Below are positions 18,142 to 25,700 of a stretch of DNA of 64,000 nt, one piece after another. Numbering within the stretch: position 1 is the stretch's first letter; each line of letters opens with the position of its first letter. The stretch covers positions 124,001-188,000 of the forward strand of contig NZ_NWSX01000008.1 in assembly GCF_002531825.1 (NCBI RefSeq), read 5' to 3'. The notes below the pieces were generated by a model. The model was not told the DNA's origin and did not search any database. It saw only the letters and a program-made list of their open reading frames with translations. The stretch comes from Rhizobium sp. J15. GTDB lineage: Bacteria; Pseudomonadota; Alphaproteobacteria; Rhizobiales; Rhizobiaceae. The translations under genes were made by a program, and so were the position numbers.

Positions 18142-18999
18142 ATGACGATACTCGACCGCCGCCTGCATGCTTATCGGCCGGATCTCGCGGAAGCGGGGCT
18201 CGAAGGCAAGGTCGAGGCGTCGCGCTTCGTCGAAGGCGTCCCTGCGCGGGTCGCCGTTCCCCTCGTCGCCTTGCGCCCTGCACCGGATCTTGCGCGCGGC
18301 ATCGATACCGAGTTGCTGCTGGGCGAAGAGGCAACCGTTTTCGATCGCGCCGGCGGCTGGTGCTGGGTGAAAGCCGCGTCCGATGGTTACGTCGGCTATC
18401 TCCCCGTAGAAACGCTCTTAGAAGGCAAGCCGGCGCCGACTCATATCGTCACCGTACAACGCAGTTTCGTCTATCCGGAACCGGAATTGCGCAAGCCTCA
18501 CCAGGCCATCCTTTCGATGGGAAGTCGCGTTCATGTCGCAGGCGAGGCGGAAGCGCGGGGCAATCACTATGTCGTGCTGGAGGATGGAACGGCGCTCTTT
18601 TCGAGGCACGTCCAGCCGATCGGCGCGCTCGACGGGACTGACTATGTCGACATCGTCACCCGTTTTCTCGAAACACCCTATCTCTGGGGCGGACGGTCCG
18701 GCCTCGGCATCGATTGCTCCGGCCTCGTCCAGCTTGCGATGCTGATGACGGGCAGACATGCGCCGCGCGATACCGACATGCAGGCGGCGGGTCTCGGCGA
18801 GCCGATCGACCGCTCCGAAGTCCGCCGCGGCGATCTTGTGTTCTGGAAAGGGCACGTCGCCGTCTTCGAGGATCCGGAAACGATCGTCCACGCCAATGGC
18901 TACAGCATGACGGTGGCGCGCGAGAATTTCGAGGCCGCCGTCAGGCGCATCGGCTCGCTCTACGAGCAGCCGACCGGCTATCGCCGCCCGATCGCCTGA
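18142..18999 (+). CDS. SH3-domain NlpC/P60 peptidoglycan-peptide hydrolase
   Basis: This 285-aa protein carries two SH3-like domains (about residues 45-105 and 108-155) and an NlpC/P60 domain (about 165-280). The catalytic Cys192 is in GIDCSGLV, His238 in GHVAVF, and a third polar residue lies in the HANGYSM stretch. There is no signal peptide. The architecture matches cytosolic YkfC-type gamma-D-glutamyl-diamino-acid endopeptidases that trim muropeptides. It forms a pair with the MarR gene and abuts the stop of the dipeptide permease gene, consistent with cell-wall peptide recycling. The substrate is inferred. Confidence 0.9.
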   Translation: MTILDRRLHAYRPDLAEAGLEGKVEASRFVEGVPARVAVPLVALRPAPDLARGIDTELLLGEEATVFDRAGGWCWVKAASDGYVGYLPVETLLEGKPAPTHIVTVQRSFVYPEPELRKPHQAILSMGSRVHVAGEAEARGNHYVVLEDGTALFSRHVQPIGALDGTDYVDIVTRFLETPYLWGGRSGLGIDCSGLVQLAMLMTGRHAPRDTDMQAAGLGEPIDRSEVRRGDLVFWKGHVAVFEDPETIVHANGYSMTVARENFEAAVRRIGSLYEQPTGYRRPIA

Positions 19000-19863
19000 T
19001 CAGCGGTTGGCCTCGCGCGGATCGAGGAGATCGCGCAGCCCGTCGCCGAGCATGTTGAAGCCGAAGACGGCAAGCGCGATGGCAAGGCCGGGCAGGATGG
19101 CCAGCCAAGGGGCCGGCCCCAGATAGGTCTGCGCATCGGCAAGCATGCGGCCCCAGCTCGGCGCCGGCGGCGCTATGCCGAGCCCGAGAAAACTCAGACC
19201 CGCTTCGGTCAGGATCGCGAGCCCCAGCTGGATCGCGCCATGCGCGATGATCGCGCTCAAGATGTTCGGCAGCACGTGCCGCAACGAAATCGAAAGCCGC
19301 GTATTGCCGATGGCGCGCGCCGCCGTGACATAGTCGCGGCTCCAGGCCTGCAGCGAGGCCGCAAGCGTCACCCGGGCAAAGACCGGAATCATGAAAACCG
19401 CGATCGCGGTGATCGCGGTGAACCGCCCCGGCCCGAGAAAGGCGCCGAGCATCATGGCGGAGAGGATCGGCGGCAATGCGAAGATGACGTCGCAGATCCG
19501 CATCAGCAGTGCTTCGAACGGACCGCGGAGCGCGGCTGCCGAAATGCCGGCGATCGAACCGAGCGTCCCGCCGATGGCAACCGCGGTGATGGCGATGGAC
19601 AGAGAGTTCCAGCACCCCGCCATCAGCATCGACAGCACGTCGCGGCCGAACTGATCCGTCCCGAGCAGGCCGAAGGCAAGCGGCGGCTGGAGCTTGTGCA
19701 CGATCTGCATTTTCGCCGGCGGCAACGGCGTCCAGACGAGCGACAGGAGTGCGACGGCGATCAGCATACCGATGATGACGGCCCCTGAAATCAAATTCAT
19801 TCGCCGGCTAAGTTTAAAAGCCCGGCGGCGAGAGGTCGGAGCGGAGGAGATGACGGGCGCCAT
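19000..19863 (-). CDS. Dipeptide/oligopeptide-type ABC permease (DppC-like)
   Basis: This 287-aa inner-membrane protein is the second permease of a peptide/nickel-type importer. It has an N-terminal OppC_N segment (helix at about 25-45), then LLGTDQFGRDVLSMLMAG, and the binding-protein-dependent transport domain with the EAA loop DYVTAARAIGNTRLSISLRHVLPN near residues 180-203. The ATG lies two bases after the stop of the DppB-like gene. The next gene (18142-18999) is on the other strand, so no ATP-binding subunits follow. Its stop codon touches that gene's stop. Confidence 0.93.
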   Translation of the reverse strand: MAPVISSAPTSRRRAFKLSRRMNLISGAVIIGMLIAVALLSLVWTPLPPAKMQIVHKLQPPLAFGLLGTDQFGRDVLSMLMAGCWNSLSIAITAVAIGGTLGSIAGISAAALRGPFEALLMRICDVIFALPPILSAMMLGAFLGPGRFTAITAIAVFMIPVFARVTLAASLQAWSRDYVTAARAIGNTRLSISLRHVLPNILSAIIAHGAIQLGLAILTEAGLSFLGLGIAPPAPSWGRMLADAQTYLGPAPWLAILPGLAIALAVFGFNMLGDGLRDLLDPREANR

Positions 19864-19865
19864 GC

Positions 19866-20813
19866 TCAGACCGTCTTTCTCATCCGGGGGTCGATCGCCA
19901 GATAGGAGAGATCGACGATGAAATTCATCACGATGACCAGAGCCGCGAAGAACAGCACGACATCCTGCATCACGATGATATCGCGCTGGGCAAGGGCCTG
20001 AAGCGCCAACCGCCCGAGGCCGGGCAGATTGAAGACATTTTCCACCAGCACGGCACCGGCGATGAGGAAGGTGAATTGCAGCCCGATCACCGTGAGGATC
20101 GGGATCAGCGCATTCGGCACGACATGCCGCCACAGCACCGCGCTGCGTGAAAGCCCCTTGGCCACCGCGGTGCGGGCAAAATCCTCATGCATCGTCTCCA
20201 GGACCGCGGAACGCGCCACGCGCGTCAGCACGCCGGCCTGCGGCATTGCCAGTGCGATGGCGGGCATAACAAGCGCCTGCAACGCCGGCAGAAGGCCGGC
20301 TCTCCAGCCCGGGAAACCGCCTGCCGGCATCAGCCCGAGCGTCGTGGAAAACAGGATGATCAGCAGCAGGCCGACCCAGAAGCCGGGCACGGCGATGCTG
20401 ACCTGCGAAAAGACTGTTGCGATGACGGCGAGGATGCCGCCGCGCCGGGCGGCGGCCAGCGCGCCGAGCGGCAGGGCGATCGCCACGGAAAGCACGATCG
20501 CCATCAGCGCCAGCGGCAGCGTCACCGCCAGCCGCTCGACGATCAGCGCCGCGACCGGGACGCCATAAGTATAGGACTGCCCGAGATCGCCGGAAAATAC
20601 CCCGGTCAGCCATTGTCCGTAACGGAGGATGAGCGGTTGGTCGAGCCCGAGATCGTGCCGCAGCGCCGCCAGCGTCTCCGGGCTTGCCGAGGTGCCGAGC
20701 ATAATCGAGGCGGGATCGCCGGGCAGGAGATCCATGACGGTGAAGATCAGCAGCGAGACGATGAGAAGGGTGAGGAGAAGACCGGCGAAGCGGCGGGCGA
20801 GCAGTGCTATCAT
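19866..20813 (-). CDS. Dipeptide/oligopeptide-type ABC permease (DppB-like)
   Basis: This 315-aa protein has six predicted membrane helices. It starts MIALLARRFAGLLLTLLIVSLLIFTVMDLLPGDPA, the classic DppB/OppB N-terminus, and carries the EAA loop DFARTAVAKGLSRSAVLWRHVVPNALIP near residues 205-232. The start at 20813 is preferred because the longer frame adds thirteen non-homologous residues from a repeat-containing intergenic region. It is coupled to the DppC-like gene, and the substrate-binding protein gene lies upstream after a 257-base gap holding a palindromic repeat. Confidence 0.93.
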   Translation of the reverse strand: MIALLARRFAGLLLTLLIVSLLIFTVMDLLPGDPASIMLGTSASPETLAALRHDLGLDQPLILRYGQWLTGVFSGDLGQSYTYGVPVAALIVERLAVTLPLALMAIVLSVAIALPLGALAAARRGGILAVIATVFSQVSIAVPGFWVGLLLIILFSTTLGLMPAGGFPGWRAGLLPALQALVMPAIALAMPQAGVLTRVARSAVLETMHEDFARTAVAKGLSRSAVLWRHVVPNALIPILTVIGLQFTFLIAGAVLVENVFNLPGLGRLALQALAQRDIIVMQDVVLFFAALVIVMNFIVDLSYLAIDPRMRKTV

Positions 20814-20858
20814 GTGCGCCACGCTGCCGGAGTGGTGGGACGGCCACCCCATCCACCG

Positions 20859-20989
20859 TCATTCCTGTGCTTGTCACAGGAATTCAGCCACGGCGCGTCT
20901 GCGCCGTGAGTGACTTTCAAACGAGAAAGGAAGTCTCCCGCGCCCAAGGACTTGGGCGCACTGGATTTCTGTGACAAGCACAGGAATGA
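20859..20989. repeat. Rhizobial palindromic intergenic element (three nested hairpins)
   Basis: A perfect 21-bp inverted repeat (20859-20879 with 20969-20989) encloses two hairpins: CACGGCGC/GCGCCGTG (20889-20896 with 20901-20908) and GCGCCCAAG/CTTGGGCGC (20940-20948 with 20951-20959). The arrangement resembles the RIME-type mosaic elements described in rhizobia. It lies inside the ABC importer cluster, between the binding-protein and permease genes, and may differentially stabilise or attenuate the transcript. Confidence 0.75.
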
Positions 20990-21070
20990 GGGGCGGGAAG
21001 CGCGGTGACCACCATCGAACGATTCGCTATGCGGCTTCTCCTCGCTCATCCCCATACCGCTCAATCTGCC

Positions 21071-22600
21071 TCACTCTTCCCACGAAACCCCGGACAGCAC
21101 ATTGGACGGAATCGGCTCGTTCTCCCACAGCCCCTTCAGCTTCCTGTCCCAGACGCCGAGCTTCGGCATGACGAAGAGGTAGAGCGCCGGCACGTCCTCG
21201 GCGAGGATCTTCTGCGCTTGCCCGTAGATCGCATTCTGCGCAGCCGGATCGGTGGTCTCCTGAACCTTCTTCATCAGCGCGTTGAAGTCAGGGTTCTTGT
21301 AGTTGAAATAATAGGGGTCGCGCGCGTAGATATCGATGTCGAGCGGTTCGGCATGGGCGACGATCGTCATGTCGAAGTTGCGGTCCTTCATGATGTCCTG
21401 GACCCATTTCGCCGGAAACTCCGTCGGCTCGATATTCATCGTCACGCCGATCTCGGCCAGCATCGCCTGCATCACCTCGGCACTGCGCGGCGCATAAGCC
21501 ATCTGCGGTGTCTTGATCGTAAAGGTGAAGCCGTTGGGATAGCCGGCTTCGGCCAGCATCGCCTTGGCCTTCTCGACGTTGTAGGGAAGCACGCCGGTCA
21601 TATCCTGATAGCCCGGATCGTTCGGCGTGTAGTGGCTGCCGATCGGCGTGCCGAGGCCGGACCAGGCGCCGTCGATCACCGTCTTGCGGTCGATCGCCAT
21701 CATCAGCGCCTGGCGCACGCGCTTGTCGTCGAAAGGCTTCTTGGCGTTGTTCATGCCGGCAACGACCTTGAGTTCGGTATTGCCGATCCTGGTGACGAGC
21801 CTTGTATCGCCGTCGAAGGAACTCATCAGCTCGGGTGCCGCAAACTCCGGAAACGCATCGAGATCGCCGGCTTTCAGCGCCGCGGCCTGCGCCTGCGGAT
21901 CGGCGATGAAGCGGAAGGTCACCCTGTCGAGCTTGGCGGCCGCGTCCTTGTTCCAGTAATCGGCATTTCTTTCGAGCTCGACCTTGTCGCCCTTCGCCCA
22001 GCCCGCGAATTTGAACGGGCCGGTGCCGATCGGCGTCACCTTGTCCTCGGCCGCCGTCTTCGGCCCGACCATCACCGAGGCCGGCCAGCCGAGCCAGTAG
22101 AGCAGGCTGCCGGTCGGCGCCGAGAGGTGCAGCACCAGAGTTTCGGCGTCGGGCGTGTCGATGGAGGCGATCGAGGCGAAGAAGCGTTTCTGCGGATTGA
22201 CCGAATCTGGTCCGCGGGCGCGGTCGAGTGAAAATTTGGCGCTAGCGGCATCGAAGGCTTCGCCGTCATGGAATCTGACGCCGCTCTGCAGCTTGAACGT
22301 ATAGGTCAGCCCGTCCGGTGAAATCTCCCAGCTTTTCGCCAACTGCGGCTGAACCTTGCCGGCCTGGTCGATCCTCACGAGGCCCTCGAACACGTTTTGC
22401 CAGGTCACCTGGCCGATCGCGACCGGTGCGGCGATCGTCGGATCGAGGCCGGTCGGCTCGACGCTCATGCCGAGATTGAGAGTGGTCTTCGCCGCCTCGG
22501 CCGGCGCCATCGCCGCCATCATGAGTCCCGCCGAAAGCACGGCTCTGAGGGAAAACTGCCGGGCGAAGCGCGCCGAAGTGAAGGAAAGCTTGATCATCAT
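21071..22600 (-). CDS. Peptide-type ABC transporter substrate-binding protein
   Basis: This 509-aa periplasmic protein belongs to the SBP_bac_5 (DppA/OppA) family. A signal peptide covers about residues 1-36 (ending AEA). The mature part begins TTLNLGMSVEPTGLDPTIAAP. Family-typical stretches include DGLTYTFKLQSGVRFHDGEAF and VRQALMMAIDRKTVIDGAW. It heads the importer genes and lies downstream of the LysR gene on the same strand, with a perfect 9+7+9 dyad in the gap. Ligand could be a peptide or a related compound; the peptidases nearby favour peptides. Confidence 0.93.
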   Translation of the reverse strand: MMIKLSFTSARFARQFSLRAVLSAGLMMAAMAPAEAAKTTLNLGMSVEPTGLDPTIAAPVAIGQVTWQNVFEGLVRIDQAGKVQPQLAKSWEISPDGLTYTFKLQSGVRFHDGEAFDAASAKFSLDRARGPDSVNPQKRFFASIASIDTPDAETLVLHLSAPTGSLLYWLGWPASVMVGPKTAAEDKVTPIGTGPFKFAGWAKGDKVELERNADYWNKDAAAKLDRVTFRFIADPQAQAAALKAGDLDAFPEFAAPELMSSFDGDTRLVTRIGNTELKVVAGMNNAKKPFDDKRVRQALMMAIDRKTVIDGAWSGLGTPIGSHYTPNDPGYQDMTGVLPYNVEKAKAMLAEAGYPNGFTFTIKTPQMAYAPRSAEVMQAMLAEIGVTMNIEPTEFPAKWVQDIMKDRNFDMTIVAHAEPLDIDIYARDPYYFNYKNPDFNALMKKVQETTDPAAQNAIYGQAQKILAEDVPALYLFVMPKLGVWDRKLKGLWENEPIPSNVLSGVSWEE

Positions 22601-22687
22601 ATCCCTGTCCGGCCGTGCACGGGGCGAAGGCCTTCATCAATAGGCTGCGGCTTACCAGATGCACACATTATGATGATTTTTAGCGCT

Positions 22688-22712
22688 CTGTGTAGCCAAA
22701 ACAGCTACACAG
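22688..22712. promoter_or_regulatory. Candidate LysR-type operator
   Basis: CTGTGTAGC-N7-GCTACACAG is a perfect 9+7+9 inverted repeat, 88 bases upstream of the binding-protein start and just after the LysR stop. It contains the T-N11-A spacing typical of LysR-family sites. No T-tract follows on either strand, which argues against a terminator. Confidence 0.5.
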
Positions 22713-22741
22713 CAAATCCGACGACAATGCAAGGGCAGGCG

Positions 22742-23662
22742 CTAGCCTTTGGTCTTCGACCGGTCACCCGTACGGTTGCCCATGAAATTTTCGATGAAAT
22801 CCACCAGCGTCGCCGCCGCGAAAGACAGCTGCCGGTCCGGCGCGACGCAGAGATCGACATGGGTGCGGATGCCGGTCTTGCCGGCAAGCGGGATGGCACG
22901 CAGCTGGCCGGCTTCGATTTCGCGGCGAACGGCAAGCGCCGGCAGCAACGTGACCGCAGCACCGCTGAGCACGAGCTCCTTCAGCATCTCGATCGAGCTC
23001 GTGACGAAGACGGGATCGAGCTCCAGCCCCTCCTTCTCGATCAGCGCATCGAAAGCCTGGCGGAAGCCGAAGGAGTGCTCCGGCAGAGCCAATGGATAGT
23101 CGGCGAGCTTCCTCAGGGTGATATCGGCCTCAGCGGCAGCCGGATGCTGCGGCGTGACGATCAGATCGTAGGCGATCTCGGAACGCAGCCGGACCTTGGT
23201 GCCTGACATGACGGGCGCAAACAGCGTCACGGCGATATCCGCCTCGGCGCTGCTGACGGCGTCGACCGCTTGCCGCGCGCTGGTGATCGTCACCTTGAAG
23301 CGCAGCTTTGGATATTGCAGGCTGAATTCGGCAAGCGCCGGCGCCAGCAGATTGGTGACGGTGGCGCCATTGGCATAGATGCTGACATGGCCGTGCTGCA
23401 GCCCCTTAAGATCTTCGATCAGCTGCTGGACGTGATCGAGTTCACGCAGCGTCCGCCCGGCGCGGGCGGCAAGCAGCTCACCGGCGGCCGTCAGCTTGAC
23501 GCCGCGCGAGCTGCGCTCGACGAGCGGCGCGCCGAAATGAGATTCGAGGTTTTCGATCTGACGGCTGATCGCCGTCGGCGCGACGTTGAGGTTCTCGGCG
23601 GCCTGGCGCATGGAATTGGTTCTGACCAGCTCGTCGAAATACATCAGCGCCCGGATCTGCAT
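22742..23662 (-). CDS. LysR-family transcriptional regulator
   Basis: This 306-aa protein has an N-terminal winged HTH (residues 1-60, TNSMRQAAENLNVAPTAISRQIENLESHFGAPLVER) and a C-terminal periplasmic-binding-like effector domain (about 90-295). It is encoded immediately upstream of the peptide importer genes and in the same direction, not divergently as is usual for LysR genes. Regulation of the importer is inferred from position and from the dyad at 22688-22712. The effector is unknown. Confidence 0.92.
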   Translation of the reverse strand: MQIRALMYFDELVRTNSMRQAAENLNVAPTAISRQIENLESHFGAPLVERSSRGVKLTAAGELLAARAGRTLRELDHVQQLIEDLKGLQHGHVSIYANGATVTNLLAPALAEFSLQYPKLRFKVTITSARQAVDAVSSAEADIAVTLFAPVMSGTKVRLRSEIAYDLIVTPQHPAAAEADITLRKLADYPLALPEHSFGFRQAFDALIEKEGLELDPVFVTSSIEMLKELVLSGAAVTLLPALAVRREIEAGQLRAIPLAGKTGIRTHVDLCVAPDRQLSFAAATLVDFIENFMGNRTGDRSKTKG

Positions 23663-23734
23663 TCACGTCTCTCCGCCATTCGGCATTCTAGAGCGCGTCG
23701 CAACCTTTCAGGTTCGCTCGTCGCGCTTCAGCTT

Positions 23735-23839
23735 AGAGCGTGTCGCGCAAAAGTGTGCGCGGTTTTGCGATAACGACACGCGTAAAAACAAAGACCTAAA
23801 GCACGGGGAGCGAATCTGAAAGATCGCGACGTGCTTTAG
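23735..23839. repeat. Palindromic repeat, two-module type (copy 1)
   Basis: Module one is GCGTGTCG (23738-23745) with CGACACGC (23774-23781), enclosing CGCAAAA/TTTTGCG around a GTGTGCGCGG loop. Module two is CTAAAGCACG/CGTGCTTTAG (23796-23805 with 23830-23839). The core AAAAGTGTGNGCGGTTTT recurs in the element at 30885-30997. It lies between the P1 peptidase gene and the LysR gene. Confidence 0.7.
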
Positions 23840-23864
23840 TCTGTACGGCTGCGACCTTATTCAA

Positions 23865-24902
23865 TCAGCTTCGGTTCGGGTAGCGGTCGCGCCACGCCTT
23901 TTGCGCGCCCTCGGCGGGAAGGGCGGTTGCCTCGTAGACGCCGCGCGCCACTGCCCGCGCCATGACGACAGCGGCAAGATGACAAAGCGCCATCAGACTT
24001 GCCATATCGTCTCTTTGATGCCTGGCCGTCGACGCGGCGAAGACGGTGTCGCCGTCAAGCGGCAGGTGCGCCGGCAGCAGCGCCCGGGCAAGGCCGTCAT
24101 GGCCGGCGAGCGAAAGCCGGTGCGCTTCGGCCTTGGTGAGTTGCGCGTCGGTCACCACCGCGCCGATCGTCGTCGCCGGTCCGCTCATCCCTTTGAGCCG
24201 CATCCGATGGTCGACTGCCGCAGGCATGCCGAGGCCGCCGAATTCGCCGTCCTTTTCGAAGGGCGCCGCCCAAAAATGCGGCCCGTCGCCGATCGTTGCC
24301 GAACCGAGCGCATTGACGGCGACGATTGCCGCCACACGATGCCCGGCACTGCTGACGGCGCTCGCCGAGCCGAGCCCGCCCTTGAAGGTTGCCGTCGTTG
24401 CTCCCGTGCCGGCGCCGGCGGTCCCGAGCGCGAATGCGCCCTTGGTGGCGGCCTTCAATGCCGCATAACCCATGTCGCGATAGGGGGAGTGAAGGCCCCA
24501 ATCCTTGTTGCCACCGTTCAGCAGGTCCATCAGGATCGCCTGCGGCACGATCGGAATCCTGACCGGCCCGACTGCAAAACCGCGACCGGCTTCGCGCAGG
24601 CCGGACTGCACGCCGCCTGCGGCATCCAGTCCGAAGGCGGAGCCGCCCGAGAGCACGAAGGCATCGACGGCGCTGACGGTCATGGATGGGTCGAGCAGAC
24701 TGGTGTCGCGCCCGCCGGGCGCGCCCCCGAGCACCGTGCCGGATGCGACGGCCGGTTCGTCGAAGACGATAACAGTGACGCCGGAGCCGAGCGCGAGGTC
24801 GCTCGCATGGCCGACGGAAACGCCTTCGATGTCGGTGAGCAGATTGAGAAGATCGGGCAAGGGCTGATCCTGGTGGCGCTGATCCGGCCGATAGGACTGC
24901 AA
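23865..24902 (-). CDS. P1 family peptidase (DmpA/L-aminopeptidase D-esterase type)
   Basis: This 345-aa protein belongs to the self-cleaving N-terminal-nucleophile-like DmpA/BapA family. The predicted autoproteolysis site is Gly200/Ser201 in VNALGSATIG, which would give a large alpha and a small beta chain with Ser201 as nucleophile. Early motifs ITDIEGVSVGHA-like (here LTDIEGVSVGHASD) and FVLSGGSAFGLDAAGGV are characteristic. Family members release N-terminal residues, including D-Ala, from short peptides and amides. It has no signal peptide, so it would act on imported peptides. It lies upstream of the LysR-importer genes on the same strand. Confidence 0.92.
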   Translation of the reverse strand: MQSYRPDQRHQDQPLPDLLNLLTDIEGVSVGHASDLALGSGVTVIVFDEPAVASGTVLGGAPGGRDTSLLDPSMTVSAVDAFVLSGGSAFGLDAAGGVQSGLREAGRGFAVGPVRIPIVPQAILMDLLNGGNKDWGLHSPYRDMGYAALKAATKGAFALGTAGAGTGATTATFKGGLGSASAVSSAGHRVAAIVAVNALGSATIGDGPHFWAAPFEKDGEFGGLGMPAAVDHRMRLKGMSGPATTIGAVVTDAQLTKAEAHRLSLAGHDGLARALLPAHLPLDGDTVFAASTARHQRDDMASLMALCHLAAVVMARAVARGVYEATALPAEGAQKAWRDRYPNRS

Positions 24903-24910
24903 TTGACCTC

Positions 24911-24944
24911 AAAAAACAAGACCGGCCCTGTGGCAGGACCGGTC
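24911..24944 (-). terminator. Rho-independent terminator of the 64-aa gene
   Basis: An 11-bp stem with one mismatch (24920-24930 with 24934-24944) and a 3-nt loop is followed on the minus strand by a run of six T. It lies about 40 bases after the stop of the gene at 24986-25180. Confidence 0.8.
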
Positions 24945-24985
24945 ACATCGGAAAAGCCGCGAAAGTCGGCAGCGGCCGCATGCCG

Positions 24986-25180
24986 TCAGGCATGAAGCGG
25001 CTTCGGATGACGGCGGGTCATCAGATCGTGAATCGCCAGCCGCACCTCGTCGGGCGAGCCGAACCGCTGCTCGTCGAGGTCGTGCACGTGGAATTTCACG
25101 GCGATGAACTTCAGCCGGTCTTCATCCGGAATGACGATCCCGACGGGGACGCCTGCATATTCGATAACTTGCTTCTTCAT
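24986..25180 (-). CDS. Small conserved-looking cytosolic protein, function unknown
   Basis: This is a 64-aa protein with no signal peptide or membrane segment. The N-terminal half alternates hydrophobic strands (QVIEYAGVPVGIVIPDEDRLKFIAVKF), and the rest is charged and His-rich with a Pro-rich end. A good Shine-Dalgarno (AGGAG, 8 bases before ATG) and a strong terminator downstream support a real gene. It has its own 520-base upstream region. I do not recognise a characterised family; small DUF-type rhizobial proteins of this size are common. Confidence 0.75.
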   Translation of the reverse strand: MKKQVIEYAGVPVGIVIPDEDRLKFIAVKFHVHDLDEQRFGSPDEVRLAIHDLMTRRHPKPLHA

Positions 25181-25700
25181 AGATAGAACTCCTGCCGCGC
25201 GAAATGCACAGCCATGGCGAATTGACTTGTCTGGTACCGTTGAAAGGAAGGACGAACGTCACATTCGACAGTTCGGGCGGGAGAGGGCGCCCGGACGGTC
25301 ATTGCCAAGCACGGACCGCCCAAGGACAGTGGCGAGAATATCGATGTCTATCATGTCTCGTTCCTTGTGTTGGCGTTGCGCTTGCTAAGCCCCGGCATGA
25401 CCAGGGCCCGGTGAAGGCTGTGTTCAATATCTACTAACTTAGTAGAGATTACCCGATAGCCTGTCAGAAACATATTCCGAAACGTGTCAAAATATCGACG
25501 ATCCGAAAAATTTAATTCCGCCCCAGCCGAACTTACGGAAAGAAACATATCAGCTCTTCGTAAAATTCGCATGACAGAATCGCAATCGATCGATCGTCGC
25601 AGCAGAAATAGGAAGCCCGTCTGATTCAGGCAATGGGCCGCATCATTAAAAATCGAAATGCCGCGAAATGACCGATTTGGTTAACGCCGAAAACCCTGTG
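25181..25700. other. 520-base intergenic region without a supported gene
   Basis: The region separates the 3' end of the large fusion gene from the 64-aa gene. It is AT-richer than its surroundings, especially 25430-25700. It holds a perfect 17-bp palindrome (25430-25446) and a possible 31-codon minus-strand frame (25259-25354) with AAGGAA six bases before its ATG. Longer frames here have poor protein character and no start signals. Confidence 0.5.
25430..25446. promoter_or_regulatory. 17-bp palindromic operator candidate
   Basis: TCTACTAA-C-TTAGTAGA is a perfect 8+1+8 dyad in AT-rich DNA, about 250 bases upstream of the 64-aa gene. This shape is typical of sites bound by dimeric regulators such as TetR or MarR types, but the regulator is not identifiable. 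Confidence 0.45.
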
